A DNA stretch of 64,000 nt from an uncultured Methylophilaceae bacterium (GTDB lineage: Bacteria > Pseudomonadota > Gammaproteobacteria > Burkholderiales > Methylophilaceae): assembly GCA_903834185.1 (NCBI GenBank), contig CAILHX010000002.1, positions 1 through 64,000 of the forward strand. The letters are read 5' to 3'. Made by a program: the position numbers and the translations under genes. Positions 8,809 to 17,431 of the stretch are shown one piece after another. The notes under the pieces were generated by a model. That model saw only the letters and a program-made list of their open reading frames with translations, searched no databases and had not been told where the DNA came from. Position 1 is the first letter of the stretch, and each line of letters begins with the position of its first letter.

Positions 8809-9324
8809 CTAACTGCCTTCGCCGTGTTTGTTATTTGCGCTCAGCTTATCCATCACGGCAAATACCAGGCCGGAAAGCAGGAAGATCACCTGGATGCCGA
8901 CTTTCCACGCAATCTCCTGATTGCTCATGGCGCCCACATGCATAAAAACTTTCAACAATTCAATACCGGATATCGCGATGATAGAACCGATAAGCTTCAT
9001 TTTCAGATCGGCAAAGTCTACGTGCCCCATCCATTCCGGACGGTCTTCGTGATCGCCGGTATCCATCTTGGAGACGAAATTTTCATATCCGGCAAAAATG
9101 ATGATGATCAATAGATTGGCTACCAGCACCATATCCACCAGCGACAATATCGCCACCACCACGCTGTCTTCGGTGTCTGCGGCAGCATGCACCAGATGCA
9201 TGAACTCTACCCCAAAATGCCACAGCAGCACCATCACTGCACCCACTAATCCAAGATAAAAAGGCGCCAGCAGCCAGCGGCTGGCAAACAGTATTCTTTC
9301 TAACCAATATTCAAAATCGCGCAT
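8809..9324 (-). CDS. YqhA-family membrane protein (TIGR00645)
   Basis: A 171-residue inner-membrane protein with four hydrophobic segments (about 17-40, 58-80, 110-130 and 140-158). The N-terminal LERILFASRWLLAPFYLGL and the LVDMVLVANLLIIIIFAGYE stretch (given in pieces) are characteristic of the YqhA/TIGR00645 family, whose biochemical role is not established. It lies between carbonic anhydrase (21-bp gap) and pyrophosphatase. Its position among carbon-fixation genes is suggestive but does not prove a role in inorganic-carbon handling. Confidence 0.85.
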   Translation of the reverse strand: MRDFEYWLERILFASRWLLAPFYLGLVGAVMVLLWHFGVEFMHLVHAAADTEDSVVVAILSLVDMVLVANLLIIIIFAGYENFVSKMDTGDHEDRPEWMGHVDFADLKMKLIGSIIAISGIELLKVFMHVGAMSNQEIAWKVGIQVIFLLSGLVFAVMDKLSANNKHGEGS

Positions 9325-9345
9325 CGCTACTCTTTTATCCTGTGG

Positions 9346-9966
9346 CTAAGCCAAAGCCTCAAAAACGTCGCTCTTGGCATTGTAACCAACCAACTCCCCA
9401 GTTCCGATATCAAAATACCAGCCATGTAAAGTCAGGTCGCCGCTATCCACCCGTGCTTTTAACCATGGGAAAGTCAGCAGATTTTCCAGCGATACAAGGA
9501 TGGACTCCTCTTCACAGGCACTCAACTGTTCCGCCGCCGTAGCATCCGGCAACTCTGCCAAAACGCGCTCCCTGGCCCTCTTCGAAATATTCACCCAGCC
9601 TGGGACAAACTCGCCGGTGGTACCATTCATCAAAGCGTGGATACCTCCGCATTGGCTGTGCCCCAGCACGATAATGTTCTCCACTTTGAGCGTGCATACT
9701 GCAAACTCCAATGCGGTACTCACCCCATGCAGACCCGTGCCTTTTTCATAAGGCGGCACAAGGTTAGCCACATTACGTACCACGAACAGATCACCCGGCT
9801 CACAGTCGGTGATGATGGCGGGGTCCACCCTGGAATCCGAACAGGCAATCACGAGTGTAGTCGGACTTTGCCCGCGCTTGAGTTCGCCGAACAACTGCTG
9901 ATCTTTACCGAAATAACTTTTACGAAAGCGCTTGAACCCTGTTACAAGTTGTTTGATATCTGTCAT
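9346..9966 (-). CDS. can: Beta-class carbonic anhydrase
   Basis: A 206-residue zinc enzyme that interconverts CO2 and bicarbonate in the cytoplasm. The zinc ligands and catalytic dyad are present: Cys42, Asp44 and Arg46 in ACSDSRVDP, then His103 and Cys106 in LGHSQCGGIHAL. The length is usual for the plant-type/CynT-like subfamily. Its place downstream of cbbM-cbbQ-cbbO suggests it supplies CO2 to the form II RuBisCO, which has low CO2 specificity. Export is unlikely because no signal peptide is seen. Confidence 0.95.
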   Translation of the reverse strand: MTDIKQLVTGFKRFRKSYFGKDQQLFGELKRGQSPTTLVIACSDSRVDPAIITDCEPGDLFVVRNVANLVPPYEKGTGLHGVSTALEFAVCTLKVENIIVLGHSQCGGIHALMNGTTGEFVPGWVNISKRARERVLAELPDATAAEQLSACEEESILVSLENLLTFPWLKARVDSGDLTLHGWYFDIGTGELVGYNAKSDVFEALA

Positions 9967-9997
9967 TTTTACCTTACCCCTTAAAGTTCAGTTGTAT

Positions 9998-10897
9998 TTA
10001 CAACGCTACATCGCGCCCTGTCAGCTGTCGCATTGCCTGGCGGTATTTCTCACTGGTCTTGGAGGCGACCTCTGCGGGTAAAGCCGGCGCCGGCGGCTGT
10101 TTGTTCCAGCCGCAGGCCTCCAGCCAGTCGCGCACATACTGCTTGTCAAAACTGGGCGGATTGATGCCCACTTTATACTGTTCCGCAGGCCAGAAACGCG
10201 ACGAATCCGGAGTCAGGGCCTCGTCTATCAATACCAGATTGCCCGCTTTATCCAGCCCGAACTCGAACTTGGTATCGGCAATAATGATGCCCTTGGTCAA
10301 GGCGAATTCGGCGGCGGCCTTATACAAGGCAATGGCGGTATCACGTACCTTGGCAGCCATCTCAGCCCCGACCAGCTGTTCTGTTTGCATGAAAGTGATA
10401 TTCTCGTCATGCGTCCCCAGTTCGGCCTTGGTCGAAGGCGTGAAGATAGGCTCCGGCAACCTGGAGGCTTCAAGTAACCCTGCAGGCAGCGCAATGCCGC
10501 ACACTGTGCCAGCCTTCTTATACTCCTTCCACCCCGATCCCACCAGATAACCACGCACGACGGCTTCAATAGGCAACGGCGCCAGCTTCTTCACAACAAT
10601 GGCGCGCTCGCCCAGCTGGGCTTTTTCCCCCGGGTCACTTACCAATACATTCGGATCGATGCCGGTGAGATGATTGGGAATGATGTGCGCAAGTTTCTCG
10701 AACCAGAAATTGGCAATCTGCGTCAGCACTGCGCCCTTGCCCTCGATAGGGGTGGGGAGGATGACATCGAAAGCAGACAGGCGGTCAGTCGTGATGATCA
10801 GCATCTTGTCTGCGTCAATATCGTAAATGTCGCGCACCTTGCCTTGGTTAATCAAGCTAAGGCTTTTGATGCTGGATTGCAGTAAGGGCTGTGTCAT
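9998..10897 (-). CDS. purC: Phosphoribosylaminoimidazole-succinocarboxamide synthase
   Basis: A 299-residue ATP-dependent ligase that joins aspartate to CAIR in purine biosynthesis. The start region reads [10 protein letters not shown], typical of PurC. Conserved segments include [24 protein letters not shown] and the C-terminal DSSRFWP. It is of the longer (about 300-residue) PurC type rather than the 237-residue enterobacterial type. It lies 77 bp downstream of cbbO on the same strand, an unexpected but common type of housekeeping neighbour. A weak 6-bp hairpin (around 10933-10953) lies in the gap. Confidence 0.96.
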   Translation of the reverse strand: MTQPLLQSSIKSLSLINQGKVRDIYDIDADKMLIITTDRLSAFDVILPTPIEGKGAVLTQIANFWFEKLAHIIPNHLTGIDPNVLVSDPGEKAQLGERAIVVKKLAPLPIEAVVRGYLVGSGWKEYKKAGTVCGIALPAGLLEASRLPEPIFTPSTKAELGTHDENITFMQTEQLVGAEMAAKVRDTAIALYKAAAEFALTKGIIIADTKFEFGLDKAGNLVLIDEALTPDSSRFWPAEQYKVGINPPSFDKQYVRDWLEACGWNKQPPAPALPAEVASKTSEKYRQAMRQLTGRDVAL

Positions 10898-10974
10898 GAT
10901 GTGGATTGTAATAGCTTAAGTAAGCCTGAATTATCCCTTGTATATGCAGGGATGAAAAGATAAAGCGAGAAGTC

Positions 10975-13233
10975 CTACTTAGTCAGCGCCATGAATAAGG
11001 CGGTGAGCTTTTCCGGCAGGCGCTGCACGTTATCAATCACGGTGTATTGCTTGCCGAAAATGTCACTCACGTATTCATCAGCCTTCGAATCCATATTGAC
11101 GCAATAGCTGTATATTCCTGACTGGTCCAACTCCTGTACTGCTTTGCGCGCATCTTCGATCAACATTCGCGGGTCTTTCACATCAATGTCTGCCGGTTCG
11201 CCATCGGTCAGGATCAGCATAAGCTTCTTATCCGCTTTACGAGTTTTCAGGGTACGCGCAGCGTGGCGCATGGCGGCCCCCATGCGCGTGGAATAACCTG
11301 AATCCATTGCAGCGAGCCGACTTTTCACGGCATCTCCCCATGCCTCACCGTAGCCTTTGATGTGCAGATAGTGCACCTCGTGCCGGGTGTTGGAATGAAA
11401 GCCGGCGATGGCAAAACTGTCGCCCAGTTGCTCAACTGCCCAGCCCAGCAACGCGACGGCTACCTGGCTCAGCTCAATCAAGGTCTGGTCTGACCCCGCC
11501 ACTTTCTCTCCCAGCGATTCGGACAAGTCCAGCAGCAACATCACCGCAATATCACGCCCGTCGTTTTTGTGGCTCGTGTTGATGCGAGGGTCAGGCTGGA
11601 CACCACTCTTGAAGTCAATCAATGAACGTAGCGCCACATCCAGATCCAGCTCGCTGCCTTCTTCCTGATATCGAATGCGGACTTTTTGCTGAGGTCTGAG
11701 CATATCCAGCAAGCGCTTCAGACGCTTGGCCAACGACTCGTGCTTTTGCAAAAGACGCTCGATATCGGCAGCATTACCCGACGGGTGTAAAACTTCGTAC
11801 ACGCTAGCCCAATCGGGGCGGTAACTCTGGGTGTTGTAATCCCATTCCGGATAATGACGTGGCGGCAAGGCTTGGATTACCCCCTCTTCGGCTGTCTCCC
11901 TGTGCTCCTCAAATTGCTCTTCGTCATCGCTCTCCTCATGGAATCGCCACATATTGCGGTTATCGTCGCGATAATCAACTTCAGTATCCTTGAAGTGCAC
12001 TTTGGGCAATTGGTCGTTCTGTTGTCGCGTTTTTGCTATGAAAAGCACTGCCAGATCTGCAATCTCTTGTGTACTGGATTCGCCTTTTTGCATCAGCGCA
12101 TGAAAGCGGTTCGCAAACTCGATGACATGAGGATTTCGGTAGGAATGCCCGCCATCCAGAATGGCGCGTGACAACATGATCAAGCGATGGCGTATGGCGG
12201 ATTCTGCTTCCGGATCACAAGCATTTTCGTCAGGTACAGGATGCAGCACTAGAAACAAGTGTCGCAAGCCTGGATATTCGCGCATGGCAAGTTGCTCTAC
12301 CCGGCTATCTTCAAAAACCTCTACCGCCATACGCTGAAAGGGGCTGAAATTATCAGCGAATATCGGCGTCGTCCAGCGCCTGTGGGCAGCCATGTGAGCC
12401 AGGGCGGCACGGTAACGGTTGATTCCGCTCACGCCGTGCGCATCGTCGTAGACATCGGGCAGACGTATGCCCAAAAGGTCGTAATACGGCACCGGTTTGC
12501 GCAACTCGTCAAAACCCAGCGAGTACGGGATGAAATAATGGCTATCTTGCCACAGGCTGCGCAGATACATATCCAGCTGCCGCTCGTGGTCAGCCAGCAA
12601 AGTGCCGTGCCGCTCGCGTTGCAGCATGGCTTTGCTATCTGCTGATTGCAGGCTGAAATAGTCACGCTGGCGCTCGGGATGGTCGTGATAATAACGTACC
12701 CCGTAGTCCACCCAGCTCTTCAAACCCTGCAGTGAAAGCTGGCTTACCAGATACGGCGCCTTGTTGAAAAAGTCAGGCAGTCCTGGGCTAGGGAACGTGG
12801 TGTGAATACCGTGCACTGAGCCCGTAGTGCGCTCCATGAATTCAATCACCAAATCCAGATAGGCTTGCATCTGTTGCTGCGTTTTCAAGCGCCGCGCTAC
12901 TGCGGGCAGGGTTTGCAGAAAAGGGGCAATAGCGCTGCCGTTGGGTGAACGCCATAGCTTGCGCACCGTGCCCATGATGGCATCGAGCGCCTCTTCACCC
13001 AATACTTCAGCGATGGATGGCCATTCTTCGAGAAAGATCAGGGCAGGCTCTGGGCCACGACCAAGGCCGTTGAGAAAGCGTGCATTTTCCAGATAGGCGG
13101 CGGTACCTTTGGGCGTGAGCATTTTGAGGGCTTCGGTGATGCAGACCTCGAAAATGTCCTGCACCTGCTGGAAGCCGCTGTTCAGCTGGCTCCAGTAGGT
13201 TTGCGTGTCACCTTCGAAGGTGCGCGTAGCCAT
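10975..13233 (-). CDS. cbbO: RuBisCO activase subunit CbbO
   Basis: A 752-residue partner of CbbQ. The CbbQO complex removes inhibitory sugar phosphates from RuBisCO using ATP; CbbO is the adaptor that contacts RuBisCO. The long helical N-terminal part (1-420) is followed by a very acidic linker (EESDDEEQFEEHRE, about 433-446) and a C-terminal von Willebrand A domain (558-745). The VWA metal site is intact: Asp569-Leu-Ser571-Glu-Ser573, then a TDGEPAD segment. The stop of cbbQ lies 13 bp upstream, so the two are co-translated neighbours. Length and order match those found with form II RuBisCO. Confidence 0.95.
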   Translation of the reverse strand: MATRTFEGDTQTYWSQLNSGFQQVQDIFEVCITEALKMLTPKGTAAYLENARFLNGLGRGPEPALIFLEEWPSIAEVLGEEALDAIMGTVRKLWRSPNGSAIAPFLQTLPAVARRLKTQQQMQAYLDLVIEFMERTTGSVHGIHTTFPSPGLPDFFNKAPYLVSQLSLQGLKSWVDYGVRYYHDHPERQRDYFSLQSADSKAMLQRERHGTLLADHERQLDMYLRSLWQDSHYFIPYSLGFDELRKPVPYYDLLGIRLPDVYDDAHGVSGINRYRAALAHMAAHRRWTTPIFADNFSPFQRMAVEVFEDSRVEQLAMREYPGLRHLFLVLHPVPDENACDPEAESAIRHRLIMLSRAILDGGHSYRNPHVIEFANRFHALMQKGESSTQEIADLAVLFIAKTRQQNDQLPKVHFKDTEVDYRDDNRNMWRFHEESDDEEQFEEHRETAEEGVIQALPPRHYPEWDYNTQSYRPDWASVYEVLHPSGNAADIERLLQKHESLAKRLKRLLDMLRPQQKVRIRYQEEGSELDLDVALRSLIDFKSGVQPDPRINTSHKNDGRDIAVMLLLDLSESLGEKVAGSDQTLIELSQVAVALLGWAVEQLGDSFAIAGFHSNTRHEVHYLHIKGYGEAWGDAVKSRLAAMDSGYSTRMGAAMRHAARTLKTRKADKKLMLILTDGEPADIDVKDPRMLIEDARKAVQELDQSGIYSYCVNMDSKADEYVSDIFGKQYTVIDNVQRLPEKLTALFMALTK

Positions 13234-13246
13234 AAGCGCTCAGGTT

Positions 13247-14059
13247 TTATTCAAAAACGGCATCTATTGCGTGGTCCAGCGTGGCACGTATGTCCGCATC
13301 GTCTGTAATCGGCCGCACCATCGCCATGCGGCAAGCGTCGCGTGGCGTCACACCGCCCTTGATAAGGGCAGCAGCATAGACCAGCAATCGAGTTGAAATG
13401 CCTTCGTCCAAACCGTGCCCTTTTAGGTTGCGTGCCGCCTGCCCGATTTTTACCAGCTTGGCGGCAAGAGTCGCGTCCATGCCCGTTTCCTTGGAAACGA
13501 TAGTCGCTTCCAGCTCAGCAGTGGGGTAATCCAGATCGAAAGCGGTAAAGCGTTGCTTGGTGGATTGTTTGAGGTCTTTGAGCAGGCTTTGATATCCAGG
13601 ATTATAGGAGATGACCAACTGGAAATTGTCATGCGCGGCCACCAGCTCTCCCTTTTTATCCAACGGCAGCATACGCCTGTGGTCGGTAAGCGGGTGGATC
13701 ACCACCAGAGTATCCTGCCTCGCTTCGACAATCTCATCCAGATAGCAAATCGCGCCATAACGCGCTGCAAGGCTCAACGGGCCATCCAGCCATTGCGTGC
13801 CGTTTGCGTCCAGCAGATAACGCCCGACCAAATCGGAAGCCGTCATATCTTCGTTGCAGGCGACAGTGATGAGCGGCTTTTTGAGTTTCCAGGCCATGTG
13901 CTCGACAAAGCGCGACTTGCCGCATCCAGTGGGGCCTTTCAACATCACCGGCAAACGTGCGGCATAAGCCGCTTCATACAGCGCAATCTCGTTGCCGGCG
14001 GACTGATAGTAGGGCTGTTGCTTGACCAGATACTGCTTGATATCGAAGGTGTTGCTCAT
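13247..14059 (-). CDS. cbbQ: RuBisCO activase AAA+ ATPase CbbQ
   Basis: A MoxR-type AAA+ ATPase of 270 residues that, with CbbO, reactivates inhibited RuBisCO. Walker A is GPTGCGKS (42-49) and Walker B is ICYLDEI with Asp108 and Glu109; an arginine-rich sensor region follows (STKQRF). The ATG at 14059 (protein beginning MSNTFDIKQY) was preferred over one 12 bases upstream because GGAAA is better spaced and the family usually starts there. The gene follows cbbM after 60 bp that contain a stem-loop. It probably acts on the adjacent form II enzyme. Confidence 0.95.
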   Translation of the reverse strand: MSNTFDIKQYLVKQQPYYQSAGNEIALYEAAYAARLPVMLKGPTGCGKSRFVEHMAWKLKKPLITVACNEDMTASDLVGRYLLDANGTQWLDGPLSLAARYGAICYLDEIVEARQDTLVVIHPLTDHRRMLPLDKKGELVAAHDNFQLVISYNPGYQSLLKDLKQSTKQRFTAFDLDYPTAELEATIVSKETGMDATLAAKLVKIGQAARNLKGHGLDEGISTRLLVYAAALIKGGVTPRDACRMAMVRPITDDADIRATLDHAIDAVFE

Positions 14060-14079
14060 GCGCATTTCCATTAAGTTAC

Positions 14080-14107
14080 ATAGCGCAAGCTGGATCGCCT
14101 GCGCTAT
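14080..14107 (-). other. Stem-loop between cbbM and cbbQ
   Basis: An 8-bp perfect inverted repeat (ATAGCGCA with TGCGCTAT) with a 12-base loop lies in the 60-bp gap between the cbbM stop and the cbbQ start. No U-run follows, so it is more likely a processing or mRNA-stability element, or a weak attenuator lowering cbbQ relative to cbbM, than a full terminator. Confidence 0.5.
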
Positions 14108-14119
14108 ATTACAGCCAGC

Positions 14120-15499
14120 TTACTTATGTACGCCCAGCTTTTCGCGCCAGCCCGGGTACAACTTGTCGGCATCACCGGGGAAGGATTCGAAAGCACGCGC
14201 AAACTCCTTATGTTGCTTGGCGTATTCGATTGGATCGGCTCCCGATTTCCAGCATTCATAGGATTGACGCAGAGAGATGGCTCCAGCGGCGGGACTATCA
14301 ATGTGCCCATAGGCACCACCTCCGGAAGTATTAATGACGTTGCCGTGCCCGAGGTTCTCAAAGAAGCCCGGCAGGCGCAATGCGTTCATACCTCCGGAAA
14401 TAATAGGCGTGGTCGGCTTCATGCCGTACCACTTCTGGTAATAAACCGGACCCTGACATTCGTCGCGCTCGATCATGTAGGCGATGTTCTTGTCCGAGTT
14501 CTCACCTTCCATTTTACCGTAACCCATGGTGCCGACATGGATGCCGGAAGCGCCTTGCAGACGAGCAATCTTGGACAGCACGAATGCGCTGTAACCGCGC
14601 TTGGCAGAGGGCGAAGTGATCATACCGTGACCTGCGCGATGATAGTGCAGGTATTGGTTAGGATACTGGCGACGAGCAGTCGTGATCATGCCGGGACCAC
14701 CAACGAAACCGTCTACAAGGAATGCGACCTTGTCCGCATCCGGACCGAAGGTTTCCAGAATGAAGTCTGCGCGATGCAACATTTCGTAATGATCGTCTGC
14801 AGTTATATTAGCCGAGAAAATTTTGGCCTGACCCGTTTCATCCATGGCGCGTTTCATGGAATCATAAACCATGGGGTAAACCTTTTTCGCGGGGCAGAAC
14901 ACTTGGTTGCCTTGCGGCTCGTCGTTCTTGATAAAGTCCCCACCCAGCCAGAACTGATAAGCAGCCTTGGCAAACGGCTCAGGACGCAAACCCAGCTTTG
15001 GTTTAATAATGGTACCGGCGATGTAACCGCCATTTTCAATAGGACGACCTAACACCCGCCACATGTCACTGATGTCTTTGGACGGGCCGTCGAATAACTG
15101 CATGGCGCGTTCCGGGAAATAAATGTCGTAAATCTTTCCATGTTCGATGTCGCCCATCCCCTGGTTGTTACCAATAATCAAAGTCAGAAGTGACACAATC
15201 ATCATGCGACCGTCGGTCATGTTGCGGTCGAATAAATCGAGCGGGTAGGCGATGCGCATATCTTCGGTAGCTTCATCAATGTAATAGACCAGTGCGTCTA
15301 CGCCTTTGGTGAAGTCATCCGTAGTGCTGGTTTCAACATTGGTTCCGGTGGAAGACTCCGCTGCAAAGTGCGAAGCCGCTTCCAAATAGCCATGCCCAGA
15401 CTTTGGCTTCATCCTGTAAGCCACCAGAATATGCTTGCCGCCCTTGATTAAGCTTTCCTCTTTCAGACTCAGATCTGAATAACGCGCTGACTGATCCAT
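14120..15499 (-). CDS. cbbM: Ribulose-1,5-bisphosphate carboxylase/oxygenase, form II
   Basis: The 459-residue large subunit of form II RuBisCO, which carboxylates ribulose 1,5-bisphosphate in the Calvin cycle; form II works without a small subunit. Catalytic residues fall on the numbering of the well-studied Rhodospirillum rubrum enzyme: Lys166 (KPKLG), carbamylated Lys191 with Asp193 and Glu194 ([12 protein letters not shown]), and loop-6 Lys329 (MGYGKMEGE). The start at 15499 ([10 protein letters not shown]) is set by a GGAGGAGT directly upstream; the open frame reaches 14 codons further but without support. No cbbS is present. cbbQ and cbbO follow. Confidence 0.98.
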   Translation of the reverse strand: MDQSARYSDLSLKEESLIKGGKHILVAYRMKPKSGHGYLEAASHFAAESSTGTNVETSTTDDFTKGVDALVYYIDEATEDMRIAYPLDLFDRNMTDGRMMIVSLLTLIIGNNQGMGDIEHGKIYDIYFPERAMQLFDGPSKDISDMWRVLGRPIENGGYIAGTIIKPKLGLRPEPFAKAAYQFWLGGDFIKNDEPQGNQVFCPAKKVYPMVYDSMKRAMDETGQAKIFSANITADDHYEMLHRADFILETFGPDADKVAFLVDGFVGGPGMITTARRQYPNQYLHYHRAGHGMITSPSAKRGYSAFVLSKIARLQGASGIHVGTMGYGKMEGENSDKNIAYMIERDECQGPVYYQKWYGMKPTTPIISGGMNALRLPGFFENLGHGNVINTSGGGAYGHIDSPAAGAISLRQSYECWKSGADPIEYAKQHKEFARAFESFPGDADKLYPGWREKLGVHK

Positions 15500-16027
15500 G
15501 ACTACTCCTCCAAATATAATGTAATGACCCTGCACCTCCAAAAAAACTTTCGCGCAAGCTAAATCAAACTATACCTTCGACATTCCATAAGTAACACTCA
15601 TATTTTTTGATTATTCTCACAACTACTAATTAACCATAATCCATGGCGCTTTACCTTGGTTTGCTTCAACTCACTATTTTCGAGGTAATCGCGCGCCATC
15701 CAAGTTAATCACTTGCAGCAAAGTCACTATATCTCACGCAGGCCGCTATTTCCATACAGGTCAAACAAGCATTGAGCATCACAAGGGAAAAAACCATCCA
15801 CTACCGAAAAGGTGTACAAGTCGTTTTTGATTCGGGAAGCAGGTCTTGCTTAACCCATAAAAAGCTGCCTGGGAAACGTGCATTGCTTGACATTACTTGT
15901 AATTGTACTTTAGAGTAGAAGGTCTACAGTGTTTTGTAAAAACACCACAGAATTCACCAAAGAATTCTATAGATTTACCAGATTTACCAATTTCTTTCAT
16001 AATCTTTAATTTTTCGGAGGATGTATC
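15500..16027. promoter_or_regulatory. Divergent control region between cbbM and hps
   Basis: 528 bp without a plausible gene on either strand. It must hold the promoters for cbbM (leftward) and hps (rightward). The hps promoter is annotated separately. The leftward half is AT-rich, with several T-N11-A type pairs of the sort bound by LysR regulators, but none is distinctive enough to call a CbbR site. No cbbR gene lies in the window, which is unusual because cbbR is often divergent from cbbM. Confidence 0.6.
15887..15916 (+). promoter_or_regulatory. Sigma-70 type promoter of hps
   Basis: A perfect -35 TTGACA (15887-15892) is followed after 18 bp by TAGAGT (15911-15916), a four-of-six -10 match. 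Transcription would begin near 15923, giving a leader of about 105 nt before the GTG of hps. The perfect -35 and the abundance expected of this enzyme support the call. The weak -10 suggests activator dependence. Confidence 0.55.
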
Positions 16028-16657
16028 GTGGCACTAACTCAAATGGCATTAGACTCACTGGATTTCGACGGCACCATCGCATTGGCTAGCAAAGTAGCCC
16101 CTCACGTTGACATCCTTGAAATCGGCACCCCTTGCATCAAACATAACGGCATCAAGTTACTCGAAGCACTGAAAGCAAAGTTCCCAAACAACAAGATCCT
16201 GGTTGACCTGAAGACCATGGACGCTGGTTTCTACGAAGCTGAACCATTCTACAAAGCTGGTGCTGACATCGTTACCGTTCTGGGCGTTGCTGACCTGGGC
16301 ACCATCAAAGGCGTAATCGATGTTGCCAACAAGTACGGCAAAGAAGCTCAAGTTGACCTGATCAACGTGATCGATAAAACCGCCCGTACCAAGGAAGTGG
16401 TAAAGCTGGGCGCACACATCATCGGCGTGCACACCGGTCTGGATGCACAAGCTGCTGGCGGTACCCCTTTCGTTGACCTGGCTGCTATCGCTGCGCTGAA
16501 CACCGGCGTGAAGATCTCTGTCGCTGGCGGCGTGAAGGCTGCAACCACCAAGCAAGTTAAAGATGCTGGCGCTGCTATCATCGTTGCTGGCGCTGCCATC
16601 TACGGTGCTGCTGACCCTGCTGCTGCTGCTGCTGAAATCACCGCATTGGCACACTAA
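16028..16657 (+). CDS. hps: 3-hexulose-6-phosphate synthase
   Basis: A 209-residue TIM-barrel enzyme that condenses formaldehyde with ribulose 5-phosphate to hexulose 6-phosphate, the first step of the ribulose monophosphate pathway. The OMP-decarboxylase-superfamily active site is seen as Asp60-Leu-Lys62-x-x-Asp65 (LVDLKTMDAG), with the EIGTP segment at 31-35 and a C-terminal phosphate loop (SVAGGVKA). It starts at GTG, seven bases after CGGAGG; an in-frame ATG five codons later has no ribosome site. Codon use is strongly biased, in line with high expression. It faces cbbM across the shared control region, and both enzymes draw on ribulose 5-phosphate. Confidence 0.96.
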   Translation: MALTQMALDSLDFDGTIALASKVAPHVDILEIGTPCIKHNGIKLLEALKAKFPNNKILVDLKTMDAGFYEAEPFYKAGADIVTVLGVADLGTIKGVIDVANKYGKEAQVDLINVIDKTARTKEVVKLGAHIIGVHTGLDAQAAGGTPFVDLAAIAALNTGVKISVAGGVKAATTKQVKDAGAAIIVAGAAIYGAADPAAAAAEITALAH

Positions 16658-16681
16658 GCTTCAAGACACACACAAAACTAG

Positions 16682-16725
16682 TCCACCATTTCGGTTCAAC
16701 GCTGTACCGACTTGGTGGATTTTTT
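16682..16725 (+). terminator. Terminator between hps and phi
   Basis: A stem of TCCACCA with TGGTGGA, reinforced inside by CGGT with ACCG, is followed directly by six T. It lies 25 bp after the hps stop and 65 bp before phi. Because phi has no obvious strong promoter of its own, this may be a leaky terminator that makes hps more abundant than phi. Confidence 0.75.
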
Positions 16726-16789
16726 ATGGTTTAAATTTATTTTTTTATCATTACTAACTTAATAATCAGGATTTTAAAAGGTGACCACT

Positions 16790-17329
16790 ATGCATGAGAA
16801 AGTAATCCTAGACAAAATTTCTAGCGTTCTTCAGGCCACTGACGAAAAGCTAGTGGAAGGGCTGGTAGCTGAAGTTGAAAGAGCCGGCCGTATCTTCTTG
16901 ACCGGTGCAGGCCGTTCCGGCCTGGTTTCACGTTTCTTCGCCATGCGCCTGATGCACTGCGGCTATCAAGTAAACATGGTCGGCGAGATCGTAACCAGAA
17001 GCATCGTCGCCGGCGACCTGCTGATCGTCGTTTCCGGTTCAGGCGGCACAGAATCACTGTTGCCATTCGTCAAGAAAGCCAAATCAGTTGGTGCGAGAGT
17101 TGCTATCGTGTCCATGAAGGGTAAATCCCCGATGGCCGAACTGGCAGATCTGGTATGTCAAATGGGTAGCCAGGATGAATACAGCTTTGTCACTGTTCAA
17201 GGCATGCCTATGGGTACAGTGTTCGAATTATCAACACTGATATTCCTGGAAGCCATCATCTCCCGTATCGTGCTGGCCAAAGGTTTGGATGACGACAAGA
17301 TGCGAGCACTTCACGCTAACCTCGAGTAA
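16790..17329 (+). CDS. phi: 6-phospho-3-hexuloisomerase
   Basis: A 179-residue SIS-domain isomerase that converts hexulose 6-phosphate to fructose 6-phosphate, the second step of formaldehyde fixation. Sugar-phosphate binding segments include LTGAGRSGLVSR and VVSGSGGTESL, with a GMPMGTVFELS stretch that is typical of the family. The ATG at 16790 is chosen because AGGTGA lies five bases upstream; a GTG three codons earlier overlaps that site. It lies 132 bp after hps with a terminator between them. Separate hps and phi genes are the usual arrangement in betaproteobacterial methylotrophs. Confidence 0.95.
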   Translation: MHEKVILDKISSVLQATDEKLVEGLVAEVERAGRIFLTGAGRSGLVSRFFAMRLMHCGYQVNMVGEIVTRSIVAGDLLIVVSGSGGTESLLPFVKKAKSVGARVAIVSMKGKSPMAELADLVCQMGSQDEYSFVTVQGMPMGTVFELSTLIFLEAIISRIVLAKGLDDDKMRALHANLE

Positions 17330-17351
17330 TCATCAGCACTTGGTAGTCAAT

Positions 17352-17378
17352 AAAAAAGCGGCCTTAGGCCGCTTTTTT
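17352..17378. terminator. Bidirectional terminator between phi and fba
   Basis: A GCGGCC-TTA-GGCCGC hairpin flanked by A6 and T6. It lies between the convergent ends of phi and fba and should stop transcription from both sides. Confidence 0.9.
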
Positions 17379-17431
17379 ATTGACTCAAGCTCTTTTGTTG
17401 AGCAAGTTATGCCACGACTCAATTCATCATT

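Noticed and set aside
10933-10953. A hairpin between cbbO and purC as a terminator.
   Set aside because: The 6-bp stem is weak and no U-run follows on the minus strand.
14126-15052. A 308-codon open frame on the plus strand antisense to cbbM.
   Set aside because: It lies wholly inside cbbM, has low-complexity composition and no ribosome site or family resemblance. It is a shadow of a GC-rich, codon-biased gene.
16157-16654. A 165-codon minus-strand frame inside hps.
   Set aside because: It is antisense to a highly expressed gene with biased codons and contains Ser/Asp-rich filler.
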